DNA from: Polyangium mundeleinium
GTDB lineage: Bacteria; Myxococcota_A; Polyangia; Polyangiales; Polyangiaceae
Assembly: GCF_028369105.1 (NCBI RefSeq)
Contig: NZ_JAQNDO010000001.1
Coordinates: 12,742,501-12,806,500, forward strand
Direction: 5' to 3'
DNA length: 64,000 nt
A model generated the notes under the pieces. It was not told the origin of the DNA, ran no database searches, and saw nothing but the letters and a program-made list of their open reading frames with translations. This document shows positions 45,304 to 53,938 of the stretch, one piece after another. The position numbers and the translations under genes were made by a program. The number at the start of each line of letters is the position of its first letter. The stretch's first letter is position 1.

Positions 45304-46158
45304 CTATTTCTGCTGCGACGCGAACGCCTTGAATGCCTCGGCGTAGTCGGGGTGCCACCGCGAGAGCGGCGGGCGGTTCTCGACGATGTCGCCGGCCGCC
45401 CAGAGAATCCGGCGCTCGTCGAGGGAGCGCGGGACCTCGTTGTCAGGGCAGAGAATGTAGAAATCATTCGCGGCCAGACGCTCCATCATGAAGTCGATCG
45501 TCTGCTCCGGCGTCCACGCCCCCGCCGGTTTGTCGGTACGGCCGGACGCGGTGAGCTCCGTGAAGACGAATCCCGGAATGAGCAGGTGCGCGCTGACCTG
45601 GCAACCCGGGGTGTTGCGAAGCTCATGCTGAAGCGCCTCGGTGAATGCCTTCACGCCAGCCTTCGAGACATTGTATGCCGGGTTGCCGGGCGGCGTGGTG
45701 ATGCCTTGTTTCGAGCCGGTGTTGATCACGAGGCCGGGCCGCCCTTGCTCGATCATCCGAGGCACGAAGACCTGCGTGCCGTGGATGACGCCCCAGAGGT
45801 TCACGTCGATCGTGCGCGCCCAGCTCTCCGCGGGTCCGAGCACGGTGCTTCGAGGGCCGATGCCGGCGTTGTTCAAGAGGACGTTCGTTCCGCCAAACCG
45901 CGCGGTGACGGCGGCTTCGAGCGCGACGAGCGCCTCCACGCGGCTGACGTCGGTCTCGGAGGCCATCACGTCGGCGTCGCCGCCTTTCGCCACGGCCACG
46001 ACCGCCTCACGCGACCGTGCGAGCCGATCTGCGCCGAGGTCGGCGATGCAAACACGAAGGCCGAGCGATGCGAGTTTCTTCGCGGCCGCGAGCCCGATAC
46101 CCGAGGCGCCGCCCGTGACGACGGCAACGGCGCCCGGAAGGAAAGCGGGGTGCATCAT
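45304..46158 (-). CDS. Short-chain dehydrogenase/reductase (SDR)
   Basis: A 284-residue classical SDR. Cofactor motif TGGASGIG, then the DLGADR segment with Asp after beta 2, which favours NAD(H). NNAG in VLLNNAGIG, catalytic Ser in INTGSKQG and YNVSK with Tyr and Lys are all present. The C-terminal ~60 residues are longer than the classical family and carry YILCPDNEVPRSLDERR, which is shared with a group of uncharacterised myxobacterial SDRs as far as I recall. The glutathione peroxidase gene lies 32 bp upstream on the same strand, so an operon is likely. Confidence 0.88.
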   Translation of the reverse strand: MMHPAFLPGAVAVVTGGASGIGLAAAKKLASLGLRVCIADLGADRLARSREAVVAVAKGGDADVMASETDVSRVEALVALEAAVTARFGGTNVLLNNAGIGPRSTVLGPAESWARTIDVNLWGVIHGTQVFVPRMIEQGRPGLVINTGSKQGITTPPGNPAYNVSKAGVKAFTEALQHELRNTPGCQVSAHLLIPGFVFTELTASGRTDKPAGAWTPEQTIDFMMERLAANDFYILCPDNEVPRSLDERRILWAAGDIVENRPPLSRWHPDYAEAFKAFASQQK

Positions 46159-46190
46159 GTCATCTCCTGCGGTGAGAATCGCGGGGGTTT

Positions 46191-46745
46191 TCAGGTCTGC
46201 GCGAGCGCGCGCTCGATCGCGGCCACGAGGAGGTCGGCATCGGGCGGGACGTCGGGCGAGAACCGGTCGACGACCTCGCCGTTGCGATCGACGAGGAATT
46301 TCTCGAAGTTCCAGAGGATCTCGTGCGGCGCACCCGGGTCGATGCCGTAGCCGACGAGCCGCGCCCGGAAATCACTGCCAGGGAGCGCGCGCGCCTCGGG
46401 CTTGGCCGACGTGAGCGCGCCATAGAGCGGGTGCTGGCCCTCGCCCTTGACGACGATCTTGGAGAAGAGCGGGAAGGTGACGTCGTACGAGGTGGAGCAA
46501 AACGACTGGATCTCCGCGTCGGTCCCGGGCTCCTGCGCGCCGAACTCGTTCGCAGGGAAGGCGAGGACCTCCAACCCCTGGTCCTTGTACTTGCGATAGA
46601 GGGCCTCGAGCGCCGTGTACTGAGGCGTGAGCCCGCACCGCGAGGCGACGTTGACGACGAGGCGAACTTTGCCGCTGTACGCGCCAAGCGAGGAGGGACG
46701 GCCATCGATGGTGTTGACGGGGATCCGTTCGAGGGGAGATGCCAT
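46191..46745 (-). CDS. Glutathione peroxidase family protein
   Basis: A 184-residue thiol peroxidase. The active-site segment VNVASRCGLT has the peroxidatic Cys37 (Cys, not selenocysteine). FPANEFGAQEPG and WNFEKFLVDRNGEVV contain the conserved Gln and Trp of the catalytic tetrad. In bacteria these enzymes usually use thioredoxin rather than glutathione. It reduces hydrogen or lipid peroxides. It is cotranscribed, probably, with the SDR gene downstream on the minus strand. Confidence 0.93.
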   Translation of the reverse strand: MASPLERIPVNTIDGRPSSLGAYSGKVRLVVNVASRCGLTPQYTALEALYRKYKDQGLEVLAFPANEFGAQEPGTDAEIQSFCSTSYDVTFPLFSKIVVKGEGQHPLYGALTSAKPEARALPGSDFRARLVGYGIDPGAPHEILWNFEKFLVDRNGEVVDRFSPDVPPDADLLVAAIERALAQT

Positions 46746-46804
46746 GAGGTGGCATTACTCGGGCCGGACACGGGGCGCAATCCGGGACCTGCCCCCCGAG
46801 GCGG

Positions 46805-48544
46805 CTACAGTGGCGGCAAGCGCCTCGGTGATGCACGACGCGACCGCACCCAGGCGCGCTTGCCCGAAAAGACGACCGCGATCTGATGGATGGGCTTCGC
46901 GCCTCGCTCGCGCAGATCCTGTGCGTACTCGAGCGTCTCGATCTGCAAGAGCGCGGCCTCCAGCGTGGCCTCGACCTTTGCCTTGCTGGGCACCCTTGAG
47001 CCTCGCGCCGGCAGGACCTTGAGCTCCATCACCACACCAGGCAAGCCCGGCCTCTTCGGGATCAGCATCACGTCGTATCGCCCATACCCCGATTCACGGT
47101 TCGATTTTATCTCGAAGATTCGCCCTTCGAGCGTGATGAGCAATCCCATGAGGAACACGTGATAATGCGCTTCGATTTCTTTCGGCGCGCGATCGTAGGT
47201 GGATAATTTGAGCAGGAAGCCCTCCAGGAGGACGGCGAGCCGCTCCGCGTTCCCCTCGAAAAGGGACATCTCGAGCTCGGCAAGCCCCGGCTTGCCACCG
47301 ATGCCAGCCTCCATCCACCGCTTGAAGATGCGCGTGAACTTCCCCCGGACCTCTCGGTTCGGGAAAAACAGCTTGCAGATCGGCTCGCCGTCCTCGTCTT
47401 CTTCGCGCTGTGCGATCACCTCGGCCCGCAGGTAGCCGGCCATCACCAAAATGCTCCACACCGTTTCTTGGTGGCTCGTCGCGTCCCGCAGCGCGATGTG
47501 GTCCTGAATGGGCTTCTCGATGGCCTCGTCGCGCAGGAGCTTCTCGAAGTCCTCGTAACATTGGGTGAACCACCGGGCGATGAGCTCTTCGGAGATGTCG
47601 CTCGGGCTCTCCCTCGCCCAGTAATCGAGAAACCGTACGTCGCTCTGGCGCACGAAATTGAGCACCGACCATGGATTGAAGATCGACTGCTTGCCAAACA
47701 GATACCCCTGATACCACCTGCGCACCCGCTCGAGCTGATCGTACGTCTCGGCGTCACGGAGGATCCTCGTCGTCTCCTCCTCCGTGAACCCGAACGACGT
47801 CGCGCACTCCGAACACAGGATCGAATACGTCACGACGTTGTTGAGCCCCGAGAAGATGCTCTCGTTGGAGACCCGGAGAATGCCCGTCAGGACGCCCTTG
47901 AACAGGTGGGGGTTGTCCTTGATGCCAGAATGAAGAAACTTTCGAATCAGGTCGACGGTCTCGGCGAACGATTTGTGCACATGAGACAGGTGCAGGGGCG
48001 CGTCGTATTCATCCACGAGGATGACCACGCGCTTGCCATGGTACCGGTGCAGGAACCTGGACAAATCATCCAGCGCCGAGCACAACAGGGCCTCGTCTGC
48101 GCGACGCTCGAAGATCTCCAGAAAACGCGCTCGCTCGTGCGGCGTGAGGGCACCCTCGGTCAGGAGATACGAATGCGCCTCGTAGATCCGCCGAGCCTCC
48201 TCGCGGAGCGTCTCCCGGGCCTCCACGCGATCACCAGCCCACACGGTCCCGAGGCGCGTGTAGATGACCGGGTATTGCTGGAAATGAGCGAGCGCGTCCG
48301 GGTCGCGCATGACCGCGAGCCCCTCGAACAGCGGCCTCCGGTCCTCCGGGCTCCGCTCGAGGAAGCACTTGAGCATCGACAGGTTCAGCGACTTGCCGAA
48401 CCGCCTCGGCCGCGGGAACAGCAGCACCTGCGGCGGCGCCCGGAGGACCTCGCCGATGAACGCCGTCTTGTCGACGTAGTACTTGCCGCCCTCGCGCAAC
48501 GCCTTGAAGTCCGAAACCCCGATGGGAACATCAAGCGGTCGCAT
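46805..48544 (-). CDS. DUF1703-type protein: AAA-ATPase-like plus PD-(D/E)XK nuclease-like domain
   Basis: About 579 residues from the ATG at 48544, which follows GGGGGTG; an in-frame ATG at 48556 is an alternative. The N-terminal domain (PF09820 type) begins LDVPIGVSDFKALREGG, then YYVDKTAFI, PRRFGKSLNLS (Walker A-like RRFGKS) and VVILVDEYDAPL (Walker B-like). The C-terminal region matches the PD-(D/E)XK_9 type: RYDVMLIPKRPGLPGVVMELKV contains the D...ExK residues of the nuclease fold (shown here as YDVMLIP and VMELKV). These genes are found in many copies in some bacteria and their role is unknown; mobile or conflict-related use is proposed. Complete and uninterrupted. Confidence 0.82.
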   Translation of the reverse strand: MRPLDVPIGVSDFKALREGGKYYVDKTAFIGEVLRAPPQVLLFPRPRRFGKSLNLSMLKCFLERSPEDRRPLFEGLAVMRDPDALAHFQQYPVIYTRLGTVWAGDRVEARETLREEARRIYEAHSYLLTEGALTPHERARFLEIFERRADEALLCSALDDLSRFLHRYHGKRVVILVDEYDAPLHLSHVHKSFAETVDLIRKFLHSGIKDNPHLFKGVLTGILRVSNESIFSGLNNVVTYSILCSECATSFGFTEEETTRILRDAETYDQLERVRRWYQGYLFGKQSIFNPWSVLNFVRQSDVRFLDYWARESPSDISEELIARWFTQCYEDFEKLLRDEAIEKPIQDHIALRDATSHQETVWSILVMAGYLRAEVIAQREEDEDGEPICKLFFPNREVRGKFTRIFKRWMEAGIGGKPGLAELEMSLFEGNAERLAVLLEGFLLKLSTYDRAPKEIEAHYHVFLMGLLITLEGRIFEIKSNRESGYGRYDVMLIPKRPGLPGVVMELKVLPARGSRVPSKAKVEATLEAALLQIETLEYAQDLRERGAKPIHQIAVVFSGKRAWVRSRRASPRRLPPL

Positions 48545-49000
48545 GAACACCCCCATGCACGCGCGTGCCCTGACGAACCACGACGGTTCGGCGCAGGACG
48601 ACGGAAAAACCTTGCGTTTGACCAGGCGTCCAGAAGATGAGCGGTTTCCGGCGGGACTTCGCCATGGGTCGTGCTCCTGGCGGGGTTGTCTCCAGGTCCG
48701 TTTGCCATGTACGCCGGTCCGCGGCCAAACTCAAGGGGCGAACGCTCTGCCGTTCAGCCCGAACGTCGGTTTTTGCCCGTGCGCGAGTTCCTGGCGGCTC
48801 TCGGCGACGCGTACGAACGAACCGGCACACGAGCGTCAGGGCTACCAAACCGCGCCCCGACGGCCCGCGCTCGTCCCTCCTCACCGCGGCAAGAACTCGT
48901 GCCCGGAGGAGTCCGTGTCGAAGCCCCGGAGGGAGCGGTTTGTCCGCTCTTGCAGTTTGCCTCGGAACATGCGAAATCTGGCGTCGCCGGGACTGTTGCT
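48545..49000. other. Divergent intergenic region
   Basis: Lies between the divergent DUF1703 gene and the hypothetical gene at 49001. No gene or RNA is supported; open frames here are Arg/Pro-rich extensions of the neighbouring genes. It must contain both promoters but no clear -35/-10 pair stands out to me. Confidence 0.45.
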
Positions 49001-50143
49001 ATGAGCGAGTATCAATATTACGAATTTCAAGCCATTGACAGAGCTCTCACCGAAAAGGAGATGGCCGAGCTGCGTTCCTACTCCACGCGCGCCCGCATCA
49101 CGCCGGCGAGCTTCGTCAACCATTACGAGTGGGGGAACTTCAAGGGCGACGAGGACGCCTGGATGTTCCGCTACTTCGACGTGTTCCTCTACCTCGCGAA
49201 TTGGGGCACACACGTATTCAAAGTACGCCTGCCCCTGCAGCTCCTCAACCCCGCCGATGTGCGTCCGTATTGCACGGGAAACTGCCTCGCCACGCGCAAG
49301 GACAAAGACCAGATCGTCCTGACCTTCACCTCGCAGGACGATGATGCCGAGGATTGGGACACCGGCGAGGGCATCCTCTCCTCCCTCATCGCAATTCGCG
49401 CGGAGCTCGCCAGGCGCGATCGCAGGGCGCTGTACCTCGGCTGGTTGCTCGCCGTGCAGGCCGACGACCTCGATGACGACGAGCTGGAGCCGCCCGTGCC
49501 GCCAGGGCTTGGGCAGCTCAGCGCTTCGCTCGAGGCGCTGGTCGAGTTTCTGCGTATCGACCCAGATTGGCTTCGTGCGGCCGCCGATGCAAGCGCGCAG
49601 ATGTCCAACCCCTCGCCCAGCCGGAAAGAGCTCATGGCGTGGCTCGCCACCATTCCGCTGGCGGCAAAGGATGCGTGGCTCGCGCGCGTGTTTGCCGAGG
49701 ACACGCGGTCCGTGCCAGCAGAGCTCCATCGTCGGTTCTTGCAGGACCAAGCCCCGGGCAAGGCGAGCCCGGCGGCGCCGCAACGGCGAACCGTCGGCGA
49801 GCTTCGCCGCATCGCCGAGACGTACGCCGCGGATCGAAGGAAGACCGCCGAACGAAAAGCGGCTGCCAAGGCGGAGAGACTTCAGCGAGAAGCAGCGCGT
49901 GAGCGGGCGCAGCATCTGGACGCGCTGGCGGGCAAGGAGACGCAACTCTGGGCGGATGTCGAGGCGCTCGTCGCGGCAAAACAGCCCAAGAAATACCTCG
50001 CAGCGGTGAAGGTCCTCGTGGACCTTCGCGACCTCGCTGCAAGATCGGGAGCGGTCGACTTCCAGGCATTGCTCGAGGGTTTTCGAACCCGGCACGCGCG
50101 CAAAGCAGCGCTCTTGAAGTGGCTCTCGGAGGCCGGCGTGTAG
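49001..50143 (+). CDS. Conserved hypothetical protein with C-terminal coiled coil
   Basis: A 380-residue soluble protein. The start at 49001 gives MSEYQYYEFQAIDRALTEKE, a well-formed N-terminus; earlier frame is not coding-like. The N-terminal ~190 residues form a compact domain (segments RITPASFVNHYEWGNFKGD, RYFDVFLYLANWGTH, LYLGWLLAVQA). Residues ~255-330 are strongly charged and helical (RRKTAERKAAAKAERLQREA), a coiled coil. I recall similar proteins in other bacteria near SWIM-type genes, but I cannot confirm it and no function is known. It is the last chromosomal-type gene before the mobile scar at 50.2 kb. Confidence 0.7.
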   Translation: MSEYQYYEFQAIDRALTEKEMAELRSYSTRARITPASFVNHYEWGNFKGDEDAWMFRYFDVFLYLANWGTHVFKVRLPLQLLNPADVRPYCTGNCLATRKDKDQIVLTFTSQDDDAEDWDTGEGILSSLIAIRAELARRDRRALYLGWLLAVQADDLDDDELEPPVPPGLGQLSASLEALVEFLRIDPDWLRAAADASAQMSNPSPSRKELMAWLATIPLAAKDAWLARVFAEDTRSVPAELHRRFLQDQAPGKASPAAPQRRTVGELRRIAETYAADRRKTAERKAAAKAERLQREAARERAQHLDALAGKETQLWADVEALVAAKQPKKYLAAVKVLVDLRDLAARSGAVDFQALLEGFRTRHARKAALLKWLSEAGV

Positions 50144-50217
50144 AAGCGCGCCTTTTCCTCAGCAGCGATGGATATCGCGGGAACAGCGCGTCCTGAGCGA
50201 ACGCAGGTGTCTTGATC

Positions 50218-50274
50218 TAGCGGAGGAGAAGGGATTCGAACCCCTGGTACCCTTCCGGGTACGGCGGTTTTCAA
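50218..50274 (-). pseudogene. 3' fragment of tRNA-Ser (anticodon TGA), possible att site
   Basis: Read on the minus strand, this stretch is the 3' part of a tRNA-Ser: it begins inside the anticodon loop at TTGAAA (TGA anticodon). It continues with a variable arm (TACCC-GGAA-GGGTA), a perfect T-loop GGTTCGAATCC and the acceptor strand CTCCTCC with discriminator G. The end reads CTA instead of CCA. The 5' half is absent: after the anticodon loop the plus strand departs from any tRNA sequence. A tRNA cut at the anticodon with its 3' end kept is the typical product of integrase-mediated insertion into tRNA genes. The partner copy would be outside the window. Confidence 0.7.
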
Positions 50275-50434
50275 AAACGAGGGTGCTGGTGGGGGTGGCA
50301 TGGGTTTAGTGAGTGGTTTCGAGGGGTTGGGGGTGGCAAGGAACCGCGGAAGGGGGCGTTTGCCAGGAATTCGCGGTCGCGGTAGGGACGGCCCTTCCTC
50401 GATGTCACCACCGACTCGGGCCGCCCCCCGCGCA

Positions 50435-50467
50435 GATCCGAGCGTGCGCTGCTAACGCACTCGGCTC
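50435..50467 (-). ncRNA. Group II intron domain V (first, orphaned intron)
   Basis: On the minus strand the sequence begins GAGCCGAGTGCGTTAGCAGC and ends GCACGCTCGGATC. It folds into the conserved 33-34 nt catalytic hairpin of group II introns, directly followed by a domain VI-like stem and CTACCGCGACC. It lies at the end of the truncated reverse transcriptase at 50452-51306, whose intron 3' end would be near 50378. Confidence 0.75.
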
Positions 50468-51306
50468 CTGCCTTGGGTACGGACGTCGAAGCGATCGAAG
50501 GGCCAGGGGTGCAGGATTCTCGGGGTCGGGATCCATCGTTTTGACAGCTTGCGCATCTTCTCCCAGTTCGGCCGGCCTCGCTGGCTGCGTCGCGCGAGCG
50601 CGAATCGCCAGTGCCGCTCGGCCTGGGTTCGAAAGGCTTGCAGTGCCTCGATGTTGGCCGGGACCGCGTGATACGCGTAATAGCCGCGCACCACCTGCCC
50701 CAACCACCTCCCCTGCTCCGGGATCGGTAAGTGGCGCCTTTGCATCAGCTCGCCCTTGAGCTCCCTGAGCTTGGCGCGCAGCCGGTCCCGCATCGTCCGC
50801 CGCATGAGAAGAAACTTGCCTTTCCTCGTCTTACCGCAGATGTGCGTGACGCCGAGGAAATTGAAAGTCTCCGGTTTGCCCTTCAAGCCACGCTCTTCTC
50901 GCTTACTGGCTGCGAACAGCCCGAAGGAGATCAGTCGCGTCTTTTTGGGATGCAGATCCAGCGAGAAGCCGCGCAATCGCTCGCGTAGCCCCTCGAGAAA
51001 CCGCACCGCATCGGCGTGACGCTGGAAGCCCACGATGAAGTCATCGGCATAACGCACGACGATCATGTCGCCGGTGGCGTACCGCGTTCTCCACTGCTGG
51101 ATCCACAGGTCGAGTACGTAGTGCAAGTAGATGTTCGCCAGGAGCGGCGATATCGTCGCCCCCTGTGGCGTACCCACCTTGCCCTCCGTCCACGTACCAT
51201 CCTCCATCACACCTGCTCTCAGCCATTTGCGGACGAGCCGCAGGGTTTTCCTATCCGCAATCCTGTGCTCGACGAATCTGAGTAGCCATCCGTGGTCGAT
51301 GGCATG
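50452..51306 (-). pseudogene. Group II intron reverse transcriptase, 5'-truncated
   Basis: Only the middle and end of the RT remain. From AIDHGWLLRFVEHRI it runs through GTPQGATISPLLANIYLHYV, the catalytic YADD motif (VVRYADDFIVG), and the maturase/thumb region, to the end near domain V at 50435. The frame is open for another 75 codons upstream, to 51531, but that stretch is domains V and VI of the second intron, not RT. The first half of the RT (fingers, up to roughly DIRxFFD) is missing; the cut point coincides with the 3' end of the second group II intron. Confidence 0.8.
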
Positions 51307-51355
51307 GTGGGTAGGGACGGGCCCTTGGTTTCCCTTGGGCTCGTCCCCCCTCGCA

Positions 51356-51388
51356 GAACCCGCCGTGCGGTTTTCCCGCAACGGGCTC
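51356..51388 (-). ncRNA. Group II intron domain V (second, complete intron)
   Basis: Minus-strand sequence starts GAGCCCGTTGCGGGAAAACC and ends GCACGGCGGGTTC. It has the AGC/GTT catalytic base pattern, a GAAA tetraloop and a two-base bulge typical of domain V. It starts 28 nt after the RT stop codon. Confidence 0.82.
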
Positions 51389-51416
51389 CCCAGAGCACGA
51401 TCGCGGCGAAGCTCCA

Positions 51417-52706
51417 TCAGACCGCCGGGTGAAGCAGCTTGGGATGCGGAAGGTGGAACCACGATTTTGCTTCGAGGTATGCCCAGTGCGAACGACTGCG
51501 CTGTCCGCACCGTCGAATCGCCCGGCGCCACTGCCGCTTCACCTCGCCGAGGACCCAGAAGAGCTTCGGCAGGGTGTGCGACAGCGCAAAGTACTGGTAG
51601 AAGCCGCGCAACCGTGACGCGAGCTCGCGTTGCTGGTCACGCCGCCGCCAGTGCATGTGTCTCCGAAGGCATTCGTGTATTCGGTCCAGAAACTTGCGAC
51701 AGCTCTTCGTGCTAGGAATACGCACGACGGCGGCCTTGCCATTGCGGTCGACGCCGCATACGTGCTTGAAGCCGAGGAACTCGAAGGTCTCCGGCTTCTT
51801 GCCGTATTCGGCCATCTGTCCGCGTGCAAACCGCCCAAAGAGCAGCATCCGGGTCTTCTCACGGGCCAGCTCCAGCCCGAATTTCCCCATCCTCTTCGTC
51901 AGGATGCGGTCGAGGCGTTCGGCGTCTCGCTTGTATTGGAAGCATACGACGAAATCGTCGGCGAACCTCGTCAGGTACGCCTCCCCCTGACACCACGCTT
52001 TGAACTTCCTCTCGAACCAGAGGTCGAGCACGTAGTGCAGGTAGATATTCGCGAGCACGGGGCTGATCGGCCCCCCTTGCGGGGAGCCTTCGTGCACGCG
52101 AACGACGATGCCATCCAGCATCACGCCAGCCCGGAGCCACCGCCCGATGAGGCGAAGGATCACGGGGTCGGCAATGCGGTGGGCCACCATCTTCCGCAGC
52201 CAGTCGTGATTGATGTGGTTGAAGTACCCGCGGATGTCGGCCTCGTACACGTGCCGCACCTTTCCCGCCACGACGTGGCTTCGCAGCGCACGCAGCGCCT
52301 GATGCGGTTTGCGCCCGGGCCGAAATCCATACGAACAGCCCAGAAAGTCCTGCTCGTAGATCGCGCTGAGGATCCGCGCCACGGCGCGCTGAACGAGGCG
52401 GTCTTCTACCGTCGGGATCCCGAGCGGTCGCGTCTTGCCGTCGCCCTTGGGGATCTCCACCCGTCGCACGGGAGGCGGCCGATATTGGCCCGCCCGTAGC
52501 CGCGCGTGGAGCCCATCGATCCTCGCTTCCAGATCGCGTTCAAACTCCTGCATCGTCTCGCCATCCACCCCGCCCGCGCCACGTCGATTCATTTGCTTCC
52601 ACGTCTCGAGCAGAAACTCGGGCGTGAGCAGATGCGCCAGTGACGTGAAGCGGACCTTCCGATCGGCCTTTGCCTTCTCCGCGATGCGCGACAGTCCTGT
52701 TGTCAT
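51417..52706 (-). CDS. ltrA: Group II intron reverse transcriptase/maturase
   Basis: A 429-residue RT. RT motifs occur in order: RPLGIPTVEDRLVQRAVARI, YGFRPGRKPHQAL, ADIRGYFNHINHDWL, QGGPISPVLANIYLHYVLD, the catalytic TRFADDFVV box (FADD rather than YADD) and EKTRMLLFGRFA. A maturase domain follows; no HNH endonuclease domain is seen, as in ORFs of bacterial group II introns lacking the C-terminal nuclease. It would make cDNA of the intron and help its splicing. It lies within the intron between domains III and V, intact, so the intron may be mobile. Confidence 0.92.
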   Translation of the reverse strand: MTTGLSRIAEKAKADRKVRFTSLAHLLTPEFLLETWKQMNRRGAGGVDGETMQEFERDLEARIDGLHARLRAGQYRPPPVRRVEIPKGDGKTRPLGIPTVEDRLVQRAVARILSAIYEQDFLGCSYGFRPGRKPHQALRALRSHVVAGKVRHVYEADIRGYFNHINHDWLRKMVAHRIADPVILRLIGRWLRAGVMLDGIVVRVHEGSPQGGPISPVLANIYLHYVLDLWFERKFKAWCQGEAYLTRFADDFVVCFQYKRDAERLDRILTKRMGKFGLELAREKTRMLLFGRFARGQMAEYGKKPETFEFLGFKHVCGVDRNGKAAVVRIPSTKSCRKFLDRIHECLRRHMHWRRRDQQRELASRLRGFYQYFALSHTLPKLFWVLGEVKRQWRRAIRRCGQRSRSHWAYLEAKSWFHLPHPKLLHPAV

Positions 52707-53218
52707 CCGATTCCTGCCTCTGCGTGCAGCGGATGTCTCCCCGCCGTGCGTGTTGCTCTGCGGCGCGCCTTCCCCCTGTACGCGGCTTTCCCGCGCTCCG
52801 AGTACTACGCACGCCTCCGACTCCTGCGCGAGCGTCCGTCTTCGTCAGGTATACGCCGTTCCTCCGACGTACTCCGTGGATTGGCACGTCCACGAAGACT
52901 CACGCAGGCCTCCCAGGTTCCTTGGCGCCTCCTTTTCGACGCGTGCCGTGCTCTCAGACCCCGCCGGGGTCTCCGGTCGCCCTCGCCTTGTCGGTCGACC
53001 TACCATGGCCTTCCAGGTTTTCGACCCTGTCGGCCCCCGGACCATTGTCACGAGGCTCAATCGCTTCACTTACGTTACGGCCCGCGTCTCGCTCTGCCTA
53101 CGCTTCGCTCATGTCGTCACCTCCACGAGCGCAAGGCTCGATTCCCGGTGGGGCGGCTCTTCCCCTTGCCGGAGCGGGAGTCTCACCCGCTGGAAGCGCC
53201 AGGCTTGGCCTGGCGCAC

Positions 53219-53288
53219 CGAAGGATTTGCGCATGTCGACGGGCTCTCGATATGCGTAGACCTTGACCTGCCGCGTCGAGCCGATCAC
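53219..53288 (-). pseudogene. 5' fragment of IS66 tnpB, cut by the group II intron
   Basis: A GTG start at 53288 overlaps the tnpA stop (GTGA) and gives IGSTRQVKVYAYREPVDMRK, the conserved beginning of IS66 TnpB. It stops making sense at ...KSF when the intron 5' end (53218) begins. The remainder of tnpB is not seen on the other side of the intron, where sequence of another RT appears instead. Confidence 0.78.
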
Positions 53289-53650
53289 GAAAGCCTCCGC
53301 AGGAGCTCGACGAGCGCATCGAGGTCGAGTCCCTCGACACGGAGTCCCGAGCGGTGCTGCACGACGAGAGGTCCGCCTGCACGCGTCGCCGGGATGTCCA
53401 TGATCTCAACGGGAGAAAACCCGACAGCCGGCAGTTCCGGCGGCGCTGCGCCCTTGGCCCAGCCGTACAACGTCCGCCAATGCAAGCCGATCTCGGGCCC
53501 GATTTCCACGACGGTGGCGCCCTCGCCGCGCCGCAACCAGAAGTACTCCGTCGCGCGCCGACGCACTTGCTCGGGGTAGGCGTTCCCGCGTCCGCGCACG
53601 CTCTGCTCGATCTCCGCACGAATGACAGCCGCTCGCTGATGGTTCCGCAT
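53285..53650 (-). CDS. IS66 family accessory protein TnpA
   Basis: A 121-residue protein from the ATG at 53650, which follows GAAGGGAG; a longer in-frame start at 53860 exists but is not conserved. The helix-turn-helix region TVVEIGPEIGLHWRTLYGWA is the hallmark of IS66 TnpA. Its stop overlaps the tnpB fragment by four bases, the usual IS66 arrangement. The large transposase tnpC is absent from the window, so the element is a remnant. Confidence 0.82.
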   Translation of the reverse strand: MRNHQRAAVIRAEIEQSVRGRGNAYPEQVRRRATEYFWLRRGEGATVVEIGPEIGLHWRTLYGWAKGAAPPELPAVGFSPVEIMDIPATRAGGPLVVQHRSGLRVEGLDLDALVELLRRLS

Positions 53651-53837
53651 CCAGTGCTCCCTTCGGGGCACCAGCGTCCAAGGAGCGCGCTGTCGGTGTT
53701 GTACTGCCTCTCTCGAAACAAGAGGGCCCCACGACATTGCTACGTACCCCTGCGCCCTCCGGAGCTCGAAGCCCCTGCCAGAGGCACTCCGTCTGCCCAT
53801 CGCCCGCGCATTCGCGGAACCGCCGCGCGCAGCAGAG

Positions 53838-53921
53838 GGCAACGTCGCGCCCGGAGCCATCCGCAGGCCGTTGCAGGCCAGGACTCTCGCCGCGAGGATG
53901 GCGAGGACGCGACGTTGCCCG
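53838..53921. repeat. 13-bp inverted repeat
   Basis: gggcaacgtcgcg (53838-53850) and its exact reverse complement cgcgacgttgccc (53909-53921), 58 bp apart, lie between the IS66 remnant and the RadC-like fragment. They could be the end of a small element or an RNA stem; no gene is contained. Confidence 0.5.
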
Positions 53922-53938
53922 GCGCGAGCACGATGGCA

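Larger units (their letters stand above)
51307..53218 (-). mobile_element. Complete group II intron encoding a reverse transcriptase
   Basis: The 5' end on the minus strand reads GTGCGCCAGGCCAAGCCTGG, with the usual GTGCG start and a first stem. About 510 nt of structured RNA (domains I-III) precede the RT gene at 52706. Domain V is at 51356-51388, followed by a domain VI-like stem (GGACG/CGTCC) and CTACCCAC near 51307. The total is about 1.9 kb. The 5' exon ends ...TCCTTCG within an IS66 tnpB; the 3' exon is RT sequence of another intron. The exact 3' boundary is uncertain by 2-3 nt. Confidence 0.8.
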
